A stretch of 64,000 nt of DNA from Taudactylus pleione. Taxonomy: Eukaryota > Chordata > Amphibia > Anura > Myobatrachidae. The notes below the pieces were generated by a model. The model was given only the letters and a program-made list of their open reading frames with translations, ran no database searches and had not been told where the DNA came from. This document shows positions 34,716 through 46,130 of this stretch, in pieces. Every line of letters starts with the position of its first letter. The stretch's first letter is position 1. Location: assembly GCA_031769625.1 (NCBI GenBank), contig JAUIMM010000115.1, positions 12,322,501 to 12,386,500 of the forward strand. The letters are read 5' to 3'. Made by a program: the position numbers and the translations under genes.

Positions 34716-35177
34716 TTTAAAGCCCAAGGAAGTAAGAGATTTGTGGACACATCTGTATATGCGCTAAGTCACAGCACATGTACATAGTCTCTGACAAGTT
34801 CCCGCAGTAGAGCACCACAAAATGTAGCAGGTTTCCCAACAATGATTTAGGGAAGAGTACAAAGAAGATTACCAGTGATGCAGATTCAAATATATACATC
34901 AACATGTACAACCTTTGCTCCTGCTTTCACAAGCTGCTGCACCCTAAACTTGGAATTCACTTTACAAACCAAATTCTATAAACTATACACCTTACTATAG
35001 GCTCATTTTAATAGGTGTTTTACATTGGCTGTATGGTCCATGGACATATGCTTGCTTTATGGGTATGTTACATTTATGGGAGAAGACTCAGATTCCTCAC
35101 TATGATCCTATTGGTATGTTTGCTGTGTAATAATGCTTATTTCATTCTAACAAATATTTGAGAGTGGTGTGCAGTCA
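34716..35177. other. Unannotated sequence
   Basis: No structure recognised. Confidence 0.4.
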
Positions 35178-35320
35178 TTATGAGGGAGATGTATGAAGCC
35201 TTGGAGAGATATAAAGTGGAGAAGTTGCCCAAAACAACAAATCAGCACCTGTCATTTCATGGACTGTGCTAGGACTGAGACAGTTAAAATAATACATGTA
35301 GAATTTGGTTTCTGGGGGGG
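35178..35320 (+). mobile_element. Palindromic MITE, half copy
   Basis: GAGGGAGATGTATGAAGCC, GAGATATAAAGTGGAGAAG and CAAATCAGCACCTG form the left arm of the palindromic family. The right arm is not seen. Confidence 0.6.
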
Positions 35321-36857
35321 AGATTTGTAGCAAATTAGACTGGTCAGTATGTAAGTAAGCTTTTACATTCACAACACCCTAATTAGTCTGTAGACTTTAC
35401 AATAAGTAGAAGGTGATAAATATATAATTATTTGCTAAAATAATGGGGAGCACATCATAAAATATAGGTTTCAATTAAAGCAAAAGAAATGTTCTCAGCA
35501 AATACAAAGGTTTATCAGACTGTTCAGCTGCAGACATGGAGCACAAGGCAATTGTACTTCTCACAGTATGTTACTGCTGCTACCCAATCCTTTGATGGAT
35601 AAACACAGAAAACGGGACAGTGTTTTAGGTGAACACAAGTGGTCTGCTTACAATAAATAAACAAAAAAGGGTATATAACATCAATGCTGAAAGCCTTAAA
35701 CTTGCAGAAACCAAATATGCAAATGCAGGTTAGCAACAACCTACAATTAAAGACAGACTGCTTGGACTCAAACAGCACCACAATCGCAAACAAGTTCACA
35801 ATAAACAAGCACATTTACATAGCAATCTATCTACAGTTTGATTATACATAATGTGCAGGTACCCCGACTTTCAGGTGGTGTCATTCACAATGTTAGGGTC
35901 TAGAGCAGGTCTCACATGCAGAGTGGGTCTCTGTACAGGTATTTTACACAATACCGGAATTCCCGTGTCATATAATGCAATCATCATACAATTTCATCAT
36001 TCTGTTCTACTATAACTAATACCACACATAGCAAAATAACACTGGCTGTAGTCTATCAAGAGCTACAATGCGAACGGAAGGATAACCCATTGTTCAATCC
36101 ATTTGGCATGATGGTTATATTCGAGCTATCACTTTGTGTTTATATTGTGTCTTCAGAATCATTCTGTGTGTTAACTAATTTGGATTAAAAGCATCAGCAA
36201 AGCAGACTGGTCCTATCACTTCACTACAATAAAGATGTTAATCAAAACAAGATCTATTGTTTGGACCTCTTTGAAATGCTGATTATTCTTGGTGACATTA
36301 TCTTATCACTGGATTTTCATGTCTGCTGAGAGGAGGAATATGTGGTAGAGAAAGGGGTGGGGAGGAGTAAAATGTAGTCCATCCATACCTGGTTTTCCAT
36401 CAGTGAGTGCCAGCTCTCTGTCCCAATCAGCACGAGGTCACTTTAGGTTTCTGCAATTCATTAGCATCTATTAGCAGTCTCAAAGTCACAATATTATAGC
36501 CAAACCAGCACTTCTTAAATATTATATGGTAATGTAGTAAAACAATGCAACACACACACACACACACACACTGGCAAAACAATAAATAAAACCCAACGCA
36601 CTAATGTAATCTTCAAATTTGCTACTTTATGGAGAAAGAAAAAATAAATGAAAAACAGATTGAAAGTAACTAGAGGAATAAATAGACTTCCTATGAGATG
36701 CATGGAGATTACAGAATTTTTCCTTAGCAGCTACGTTGATGGGACAATCCAAGTGATGTAAAAGTAAGGAGCAGCAATGTAAATACTACACATAGCCTGG
36801 TGTTTGGGGGAAAAGGTAGTGTACAGTATACTGATAAAGCCAATACTCTGATTATAT

Positions 36858-36902
<45 letters not shown>

Positions 36903-38903
36903 CGATTCCCATCCCTGACCAGTTTATATGTAAGACAACATTGTCTAGAGCCCTCCGTGTCTATTGTAATTATAGTACATGGTAGGCCTTTATGATTTAA
37001 CAAAACAAGAAAATGTGTGTGTACAAAGTCTTCCCATGATGTGAATTAAGTGGACATTTATATACACACACATCTTGGATCACAGCACATCCTCTCTTTC
37101 CAGGATCAGATGATGAAATGATGAACCAACACCCATCAGAGTCCTTGTTTGTAACTGCTAGAACAAAACCTGGGAGCATTACACAGATTTGGAAGGCAAG
37201 GCACTTGTTTAGAGTTTCAGAAGCAGCACATAAGTAAATGTGCGTGCTGGTGATGAACCAGTTCTGAAATCTGGCACTGATGTATAAGTTACCTTTCCAG
37301 CATCTTGTTACCATCTTGTGAAGGGATTTACCTGCTATGCTCCTGAGGTGGGGTGGGGAAATGGGGAGGGGGGGTGCACTGCTAGGGTTTTGCAAGTAGG
37401 AGTGAAAGTTCACGAAAGCAACCCCCCCCCCCCCCCCCCTGCAGGCACACACACTTCTTACTGGCAGTGCTTTAACCCCCTCTCTGCCAGAAAATACAGA
37501 AGAAAGGTCCTGTAACACCTAAGAAAGCGGCAAACATTGGAATTTCTAGGAAAGCAAGTACTGTGAATTAAGGCAGATGCTACCGATGAGGTTCAGAAAT
37601 TTTGTTATCATAGGTTTTAGAATTATAGCATCCAATATTACTACAATTAACCTGTATATTTCGATACCTTAGAATTCAATTCTACTGTGCACATCTAATG
37701 CAACGTTTGAGGAATTTCAGCAAGCAAACACTTATGTATTACAAACTATATATAGCTATATCTCAAGTCTTAGTAAAGAGTTTAAACAAACATGCTAGGA
37801 AATAAGTTGTAGGATCCAGATATCTAAATCCTGAAGGAAAAAGTCCTCATCAAGGGAAATGAGTTGCCAAACAGGAAGAGAGGCGGGCGGTCCAGATCAT
37901 TAGCTACTGACCAACATCCTCTACAAGACATCCAACTAGCTTAGAAGCATGATGTAACTTTATCCAGATCAATGCCATGAGCATGTCATTTTCTTGTTAC
38001 AAATGCAGTCATATTTTGGAGAAATATAAAAACAAAAGTACAGCAACACTTTTATTCTATCAGACACAATGTTTCACTGACCTGGGTTCTCCTGCCAGCT
38101 GTGGGATAGGAATGTAGAACATGCCTGCACATACACCTGGACCAGGATGGGACAGAAGACTGCAGGCTCTCAGTGAGGAGGGCTGTGGCAGTGACTTGCT
38201 AATAACCACAGATAATGCTGAAGATAAAAGACTATCAATAGTGGGAGGGTGATTTTTGTTCCTGGTTTCAGACAAAGCCCTAAATAAGTGGTGTCAGGGC
38301 CAGTCTAGCGGAAGGGAAGATTGTGGTCAAGTAAATATTTTAGCCAGTTATCAGCAGGAGATTCTGACAAGGTTTCTTCAGTAGAAAGAAGAAGAAGAAA
38401 AGAGAATAGGCCTGTGGATAATCTCATCAGGCCAGGAGCCAGTAGTGCCTTTTCTAGCTAAGCAATTATACCTATCCAAATGGCATTTAAGTTGCTACAG
38501 AGCAGTGGTTCATGATATCAGGGGAGACAAGATGAAATCCAATTTTTGATTAGCAATATGGCAAATATGGTGACTATTTCACACAGGAAGATATATTTTT
38601 TTCTAGAGTGGACTAAAAGCGGATTAAAGGAAAAAACAAAAACACTTAATTAGAGCATCTCAAAAAAAAAGACAACTTGGTACTAGGACAATGTAAAGTA
38701 TGTATAACCAGGCTTGGGACTTTTATATTGTACTTGCATGTTTACCACTAGTTCAGGTATGGATGCAAAACACTTACACTGATGCCAACTACAGCTTCAC
38801 CAGTATAATAGAATGCCTTCTGCAGTGGGCATAGACCCTTTCTGTCCTCCACAAAAGTAAGCAATACTGTAGCACTGGTGTCATTTTCTTTCAACAAACA
38901 AGT
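35321..38903. other. Mostly single-copy sequence with microsatellites
   Basis: (CA)n runs lie at 36550-36571 and 36860-36901, and a poly-C tract at 37422-37440. 36160-36320 may be conserved non-coding DNA. A 173-codon minus frame (36997-37518) crosses the poly-C tract and lacks any recognised domain. Confidence 0.35.
36860..36901. repeat. (AC)n microsatellite
   Basis: An uninterrupted run of about 21 units. Confidence 0.95.
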
Positions 38904-39272
38904 TAAACTGGGTACACACACTGACAGATATATTGGCCGATCAATTGATTGGCCAAAATATCTGGTGCCCGTCGGCCAGTGTCTACCAGCAATATATCTG
39001 TGAACGACGTCGTCCACAGACATATCGCGTCGGCTGTGCTGCACAGCCGGTGGACAGATATATCTGTCCATCAGCAAGTGTGTATGGGTGAACAGCCGAT
39101 CGCCGGTACACATGCAGCGGCAGCTATGGGGAGGGGGGCGGACCCCCCCTGGCCAGCGGGGCCCCAGGCTGCCTGGAAGATGATGGTCGTTCATATACAC
39201 TGAACGATCATCTACAGATATATCTGCAGATCACTCAATCTATCTATATCTGCTAGGTGTGTACCTACCTTT
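38904..39272 (+). mobile_element. Hairpin-chain MITE with GGTACACAC-type ends
   Basis: Left end AACTGGGTACACAC and inverted right end AAAGGTAGGTACACAC. Stems inside are AGATATATTGGCC/GGCCAAAATATCT (about 38925-38963), CGGCTGTG/CACAGCCG (39031-39049), the perfect 20-bp palindrome TGGACAGATATATCTGTCCA (39051-39070), GATGATGGTCGTTCA/TGAACGATCATC (about 39179-39212), and CTGCAGATATATCTG-like ends. It resembles the 14143 element in design but not in stem sequence. Confidence 0.75.
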
Positions 39273-39596
39273 AGATGTAATCAAGATCTAGCTTATTATA
39301 AAGGCCACCTAGTACCATATTTTAACAATTTTAAATTAAAAATAAATACAATAATATAAATGAATCCTGCTCAGCAGTATTAGTATTTTACTTATTTTAA
39401 AGTTTTGGAAAAGTGCAAACAAAAATCACTAATCATCATCCTTTTTATAGTCACTGAAGGAAATAAAGGGGGAGTAGCACTGTAACCGCTGGAGGTGTAT
39501 GGAGACTATCAGTGTGCCAATGCATGCAGGTTGCCCAATTTGGCAATGGAGTAGAAGCAAAAACAAACAAACCACAAAGTATATACATGAACAGAT
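39273..39596. other. Unannotated AT-rich sequence
   Basis: No structure recognised. Confidence 0.4.
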
Positions 39597-39745
39597 CTGA
39601 ACCTCTGAATTGAGGAATGCAATCGAGTTTTTTGGTGATTCAAGCTGGTTTGCCTTAAAAATATTGCCGCTTTAAAACCTGCGGCTGAACTGCCAAAAAC
39701 ATTTGCACTTTTAATAACTCACACCCTATTAAATTCACCCCTAAA
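39597..39745 (+). repeat. Fragment of a family E-like element
   Basis: Ends AACTCACACCCTATTAAATTCACCCC, the same terminus type as the right end of the element at 44560-46130. The interior is short. Confidence 0.35.
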
Positions 39746-42556
39746 TGCATGTAATCTTTGTCAGCATATTGTACAGCATATGTAACAGAATACCCTATAT
39801 TCAAGTCTTTCTTGTGTAGACTTCTACTAATTGGGCTGAGCTCTGCTTAATAGATCTCTAATCTCCATTGGACAAGAAAACACACTACCACTATCAGGGC
39901 AAATATTATCAATGGACTGTATGCTTCATTTATTAAGTTTAAAGAAACATACCCATTGGTTTTTAATTTTTTTTACATTAACTGTGATATACAAACACAT
40001 TTTATACGTGTGATTTCTTAAGAGTCTTCGAAATGCATTTAAAACATGGCAAACACAAAAAAAAAAAAAAACAGAAGTGCCATGCTGGTATATTAAGTGT
40101 GTCACACATTTAATACACCAGAGGACATGATGCCTTACACAAATAGGCTCCCATAGCAAGGTATATTTAGTGCATATTTTAACTGAATTCTAACATGAAA
40201 ATGTGTTGCTTATTATCGTGGAAAATATTTTTTGTAAGCGCTATTTTTTTTAATAATGCATACTTTGGTAGTTTTGAGTCCTCCACATCCACCCTCCCCT
40301 CCAAAAAGAAACACTTGTTTGTTCGATTTATTTACACATTTGCACCAAAAGTTACATCCGAGCCAACATTTTGTATTTAAAATCTGATATAACTCAAATG
40401 GGCATTCGAATGTTGAAACTCCATCCCAGCTCATTCTACCTCCAGATTGAGTGTCTCAGACGTAAACTTAATTTAATTAACAAAAGAGGATCCCAATTCA
40501 TTGCATCATTAGCCTTGGCAACAAGAAGAGCAGGTAAATCCACAAGGCGCTCTGTTTCAGCTGCTCTGTTTGCTATGGAAACCAGAGGTCCTAAACGTTA
40601 CCATGTGGCTAACTGCAGCCTGTAGAGGATGCAGGCGTGTACCCTGTGTAAGGCTAATCTAGGAAGATGGTTTCAGACACTGTGGACATCTGTTACAGAC
40701 AAAGATCCAGCAAGTTGTCATTATCTTTATTTACAAATTTAAAATTAACATAGTTTTTCTTTTTCTTTTAAGCTGCAAGCAACTTATCACATATACTGTT
40801 CCCCAAAAAATTATCCTGTCCTGACAGGGTGTGAAGAGATTGTATGTATACATACAAAAGCATTTTCTCAATATACACTTTATTGCCATCAGACATATAT
40901 TCCATTAGTTTTTCATACAGTGCAAACTCACAAATTAAAATTACTTGAATCACTTAAGTTTATCTGACAACCAGAAACGGACTTAAAAATAAAAAAAATA
41001 GCAGTAATGCCAGAGGGGTTTTTCAATAGGATTTCTCCACTCCCATTAACAAGATCATCATAAAAGTCTGGTATCTGCAGGTGAATCCTAGTCAAGCTAT
41101 TCAAATACCTGGTCCGTTTAAATCTACTGAGGCTTTTAGGCTCTCCAAGCTTTTCTTATTTGAATCACCCTGAGCAAACAGTCTCCACCCGTAACCCACT
41201 GCTTTTGTCTGATGCACCTTTTCACTGAGATCTACCTTTGTCTAATGGCGGGACTGCGAACAGACTCCAGTAAAAACAAACTACTCCGGAATGTTTTTAT
41301 TCTAAAAAGATATATAAATTTTTAACATTGTATATACCATGCAGTTGCACTCTCTCCTAGCAACGAAAAATGTTCACCCTTTTATCCTTGCATTATTTTC
41401 TGAGGTTTTTCCTTATTTTTTTCTTCTTAAAAGTCTATTGTTTATTGAGGATATAGAAAATTAACAAGGTACCACAAAGAAAATAGTCAAAATTTTCACA
41501 CATACGCTGAAGCAGAGAGAGACACAAGGCAGCCAAATAGAATTTCAATAACAACAGATTATACCAAGAACACCATCACATGAAGGATCCTGCCAGGCCA
41601 GATAAAAAAAAAATAATCACACATTTTTACTGCCACTGTGCTATAGTAGATCCCATTTACTTATTATGAGGTCACACAAAACTCAATAAAGAGTAATTGG
41701 CAAAGTTTCTGACTTAATGTTCTTGAGCAAATAAAACATGTTGGTCCCAAATCCCAATAATGAGCCTTTTCTTAATACACAAACACTTTGCAGATGATCA
41801 CTGCTTTACGTTTACATAAGATGCAGGCCACAATTTAAAAAAGTGGAAAGAGCATATTTGCCTATATGAGAACCAAAAAGAGCAGATAGAGGGGTTATAC
41901 TGGTCTTGGAACTTGGAAAGTGTCAGACAGATCGCACAGCTCTCCAGAATTGTCTGTAGTTAATCTCCAATTATATCACATCTGCTGTCACCATTCTTTA
42001 TCCTTCTACATTAGATTATTAATGGCGATGAAGCCATAACCAATTAACCTACAAGATCAGCAGTTTATCTCCTCCCGTTTGTTTGCACAGATATCCTTAT
42101 ATAGCATACAAACAATCAAGATGCAAGTTTCACATGGTGCCCTTCAATATGCCTATTAGGGAATGATGTATCTGCTATAACTACAACTCAGAAGGCTACT
42201 GATATTCTATAACATTGTCTTAGTCAAATATAATATTTAAAGGTTCCTCCAGAAATAACAGTTAATACAGAGATCTAGGTCAAGAAAGTATACAGTCAGT
42301 TTTTTGGACTCGTATCTACAGGAATAAACTCCTGGATTTCACCTTCATATGACCTTTAAAAATAGTAAACCAATGAACAACTTTGCATGGATGACCATAC
42401 ATTTAATCCTACCTGTACATACACTTAATACAATGCACAAAATTCTGGTACAAAACTCCCAGGATGCCTTTTTATTTCTAGAAAACAAATATAATTTTAG
42501 ATAGAAAGTTCTCTCCTATGTATGTAATCAGAACACTGCATACAGTTGAGCCCATG
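39746..42556. other. Single-copy-looking sequence
   Basis: No element ends or genes seen. A poly-A run lies at 40057-40071. 40380-40660, 41010-41290 and 41930-42080 have even composition with homeobox-like sites (CTTAATTTAATTAAC near 40467) and could be conserved non-coding DNA. Confidence 0.3.
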
Positions 42557-42949
42557 GGGCTGATGCAGAGTTGAAAGCAAATAATTTTTATGTTCTCCCC
42601 CGGATTGCATGCACAGAAATACAGACATTCACGTGCATACCGACTTGTACGTATATTGTGGTGCTCCCGTCCCCTATCCGTACGTTTGACTCGATACTCA
42701 TCAGGGCGCACTTTCACCAGTTTATACTTGCCGATAATGATACACCAAGCGAATTTACACTTTAGGCTCGCAGTTCCGTTACCATGCCTATGTGAAAAGC
42801 CCAGTTATGCCTTTTCAGTTGTAATGTAGATGTGATTGCAATGCGCAAGACTCTTGTTTGCCCATATTTGCATACGCTCAGATCTGGTGCATACACAATG
42901 CAAAAACAATACTCAAACAGGCGCACGTTCCACTCTGCATCAGCCTCAT
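42557..42949 (+). mobile_element. Non-autonomous element with GGCTGATGCAGAGT ends
   Basis: Left end GGGGCTGATGCAGAGTTGAA and inverted right end GAGGCTGATGCAGAGTGGAA are about 20-bp terminal inverted repeats with few mismatches. The interior is CpG-rich with no coding. The end type is related in style to the GGGCCTGATTCAGAG family, probably Harbinger-like. Confidence 0.75.
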
Positions 42950-43074
42950 TCTATCCAGTTGCACATATATGAATAGCCCCACTAGAATGGATATGAAATT
43001 CACAGACGTTTGTTATTTCCGGTTGTGATATTGGTTGAAAACAAAAGCAATGGTTGTAAATTTACTGTACAACT

Positions 43075-43400
43075 AAAGGCCACCATACACGGTGCGATAT
43101 GCACCTTGCGATGCGACAGCCAATTCAATGGCCAACATATCGGGCAGTCCCCACACACGGAGCGATCCGATGCCCGAAAACCCGACATTCCGGTCCCCCC
43201 TCCCCCCCGCATAGCGCTGCATGGGATCGTACAGCGCATAACCAGATCTTGTGAGCAGCATGTAAGATCTGGAGCTGCGATGGACGATCCCACGGGAGCG
43301 CGCACTTTCCGATATAATGCCCACACACGGTACGATATAGCAGCGATATCGTACCAATCCGTCGGATCGGCTGCTATATCGAAATGTGTATGGTGGCTTT
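43075..43400 (+). mobile_element. MITE with GGCCACCATACAC ends, copy 2
   Basis: Ends AAAGGCCACCATACACGG and (inverted) AAAGCCACCATACACATTTCG. The interior shares CATGGGATCG, GACGATCCCACGGG and CCACACACGG with 4401-4712, in the same orientation. Small open frames across it are artefacts. Confidence 0.8.
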
Positions 43401-43592
43401 AAGCACTTTTTATTTTTATTATAAGTAGCATATTGGCTAATTTCCCCATTGTGATCATTTATTTATTTTCTTAATATTTTAGTAACAAAACTGCCAATGT
43501 AGAGATGGTCACCGTAGGACTAGAATATACAGCTACTATGCCATCTTCTCTCAGCATCAGTCCTCCGTGCTGGTGTGTAATGTGTAAGAGCG
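43401..43592. other. Short spacer
   Basis: No structure recognised. Confidence 0.4.
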
Positions 43593-43790
43593 TGTTCACA
43601 CTTTGGTACCTGTCTTTTGGTAGGAAAAACTTCTCATAATCAGATGTATTGTCCATGCAAATGTGACGCAGCATAACTGCCTCAATGTGACGCATTTATC
43701 AGCATCAGTGAATGATTCCATTAATTCCTATTTGTTTTTTTTATGATTTTTTCATGCAAATGGCATAAGATCCAGATGTGTGAAAACACT
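43593..43790 (+). repeat. Possible short inverted-repeat element
   Basis: GTGTTCACACTTTGG at the left faces CCAGATGTGTGAAAACAC at the right. The match is short, so this is tentative. Confidence 0.35.
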
Positions 43791-44144
43791 CTAAATGATT
43801 AAACAAGAATGACATGAGATGAAGTACACTATTCAACAAAGCCACGCTCTCCACACCTCCATCTTTGTGTGAAACCTACATCCTTTACCTGATTGCAGAT
43901 AACAGGATCAGGAAAATGTCCCACCCTTTACAGCATGTTAGAACAATGATTCATTGACTTTTTTTTGTCTCTGTAGACTGGCAGGTAATAAACCTGGTGG
44001 GCAAAGTCTTCTTTTAAGCAGACACATTGTACACACGGACTGCTTAACTCCTACAATGCTGGGAGTGTGGGGGGTAGGAAATGTATAACAAGGAGTTATT
44101 TGAGGTTTGAACATCTTAGGGCTCAATCTAATTAGCCACGATGA
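43791..44144. other. Unannotated sequence
   Basis: No structure recognised. Confidence 0.4.
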
Positions 44145-44285
44145 TCTCACAGGTGCTAGTCATTGCAACAATGGCTGCACTTTACAGCAGCCCGAAATTG
44201 CATAAAAGTGCTCACAGCCCCATAGGACCCTGACCAAAATGATGCCAATTCAGGCTCACATCGCTATGTGTGTAGGCACCTTTAG
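44145..44285 (-). repeat. Truncated MITE with AAAGGTGCCTACACAC end
   Basis: Ends CACATCGCTATGTGTGTAGGCACCTTT, the inverse of the left end of the element at 45054 (AAAGGTGCCTACACACATAG, then CGATGTG). The other end is missing. Confidence 0.55.
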
Positions 44286-44559
44286 TCTCCAAACAAGTAA
44301 CTCCAAGCCTATCACTATGGAGGCCTGGCATGTAAAATACAAAAAAAAAAAAAATACACCACTAGCAGCAGCACCAACATCTGGATAATGGTCCTCGATA
44401 TCCCAATTTTGCATTATGTGAGTATTAACCTTGTGTACTTTCATCATATGTCAATTATATATATATCCTTTCTTCATAACAAAAATACCAAAATACAATA
44501 AAAAAAACAAAACAAACAATAAAACCACAACACTGTAATTTTAGTCAGGTTATTGTACT
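44286..44559. other. Spacer with poly-A
   Basis: Poly-A at 44340-44355 and a short (TA)n near 44457. No gene. Confidence 0.4.
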
Positions 44560-45053
44560 ATATACTATGGGGTCAAAATTAGTAGCGAATTTGCAAAAAC
44601 AAGTTTGTTGCATGAAACACGCATACATTACTTCAATGCGCGCACCCGAGAAATGCGACATTCAATAAAGAAAAACCAATTCACTGTACTTGGAGAGGTT
44701 GTGCAAGTTTTCTACAAAATGGGAGAAGTGCATGAAGAAAAGGGAAAAACATCCTGGACCACAAAAAAGGGACAACTGAGACAGCAGGACCATATATAAA
44801 ATTATGTCAGTGACCATAAAGAAAATTACTGGAGGTAACAGCTGACTTTTGCACTTTTTATTAACGGTGATAAAATGATAGCAAGCAAGTGTTTTTCATC
44901 AAATTAGTCTTTCCAGCATTTTGGGGTACAGAAAAATGTCTGTATACTAATTTTTCATTGTTTTTTATACAAGTTTGTAAAGAGTTGGAATAAATACCTT
45001 TACCTCTCATCTGCAGGTTCAAAAACCCTTTTCCCATCAATACAACACCTTAA

Positions 45054-45406
45054 AGGTGCCTACACACATAGCGATGTGCTCACAATCCCACGATGTGTAC
45101 AATTTTCCCCTGAACTCTCCCTGGGAGCTCCCCGGCAGTCGTGGACACAATTTGGCCTGAAAAAGCTGCCAATTTGGCACACAATCTATTGTGCCTCCTA
45201 AACTATCCAATGCATCGTGCATTGTGATTATCAGATCTCCCTACAGCACGATAGATCTGAAGAAGCGATGTGCGACCTGTGGGGACACGCATCGCATCGA
45301 GATCGTGAGTGGGGACTCACGATTTGGGCATATTTTACACAATTTGTTGTTCCAATGCATCGGCATCAGCCAGATCGGGTAAAATCTCCATGTGTTTAGG
45401 CACCTT
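45054..45406 (+). mobile_element. MITE with AAAGGTGCCTACACAC ends
   Basis: The left end AAGGTGCCTACACACATAG and inverted right end AAAGGTGCCTAAACACATGG are terminal inverted repeats flanked by TTA/TTTA-like sequence. The interior contains GCGATGTGCGACCTG and ATCGCATCGAGATCG. It sits inside the family E element. Confidence 0.75.
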
Positions 45407-45434
45407 TACATATCTGTTCCACATATTTATACCA

Positions 45435-45840
45435 CCACATACCTGTCCCTCACCATTTACACCTCCCTGTACCTCATCATTTACTCCTCACCATAACGCA
45501 TCATTTACACCTCCCCGTACCTGTCCCTCATCATTTACACCTCCCTGTACCTGTCCCTCATCATTTACACCTCCCCGTACCTGTCCCTCATCATTTACAC
45601 CTCCCCGTACCTGTCCCACATCATTTACACCTCCTCGTACCTGTGCCGCATCATTTACACCTCCCCGTACCTGTCCCGCATCATTTACACCTCCTCGTAC
45701 CTGTCCCACATCATTTACACCTCCCTGTACCTATCCCGCATCATCTACACCTCCCATACCTGTGCTGCATCATTTACACCTCCCCGTACCTGTCCCGCAT
45801 CATTTACACCTCCTCGTACGTGTCCCGCATCATTTAACCC
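45435..45840 (+). repeat. 30-bp minisatellite, about 13 copies
   Basis: The unit CATCATTTACACCTCCCCGT + ACCTGTCCCG repeats with mostly single-base changes (CCCGT/CCTCGT, CCTGTCCC/CCTGTGCC). The unit length is a multiple of three, so all frames stay open and give periodic Thr-Pro-Pro-Arg-Thr-Cys-type frames on + and Gly-Gly-Val-Asn-Asp frames on -. These are not genes. Confidence 0.9.
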
Positions 45841-46130
45841 ATTATTGAGCCTTTTAAAGAAATTCACCTTAAAATGAACAGGTCTTTAGTGGACAAATTA
45901 TGCTATTTAAACCCCTCAAAGTGTATAATTAGTAATTGACAAGGGTGTACCAGAGGATCTCTGTACTGTGTACCGACATTTTTCCTACCTTATCAGAGCG
46001 GTGTGCACAAAAGAGAATTTTCTCTGAAAAATCAAAACTACTTTGGAATTGAATTGCAAATGGAATTCAAAATGCGAGTTCGCCATACGAACGGCTCGCA
46101 GAATCCAACTCACACCTAATTAAATTTACC

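Larger units (their letters stand above)
44560..46130 (+). mobile_element. Long non-autonomous element (family E), copy 2, with nested MITE and minisatellite
   Basis: Starts near ATGGGGTCAAAATTAGTAGCG and ends CCAACTCACACCTAATTAAATTTACC. Ordered blocks (TTTTCCCATCAATACAACACC, CATCATTTAACCCATTATT, CGACATTTTTCC) match 32191-33010. A TACACAC-ended MITE is inserted at 45054-45406, and 45435-45840 is a 30-bp minisatellite. No transposase visible. Confidence 0.55.

Noticed and set aside
36997..37518. 173-codon minus-strand frame as a gene
   Set aside because: It crosses a poly-C tract giving poly-Gly, with no recognisable domain or splice structure.
45309..45848. 179-codon frame with a periodic proline/cysteine pattern
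   Set aside because: A 30-bp minisatellite naturally stays open; the reverse strand is equally open, so neither is evidence of a gene.
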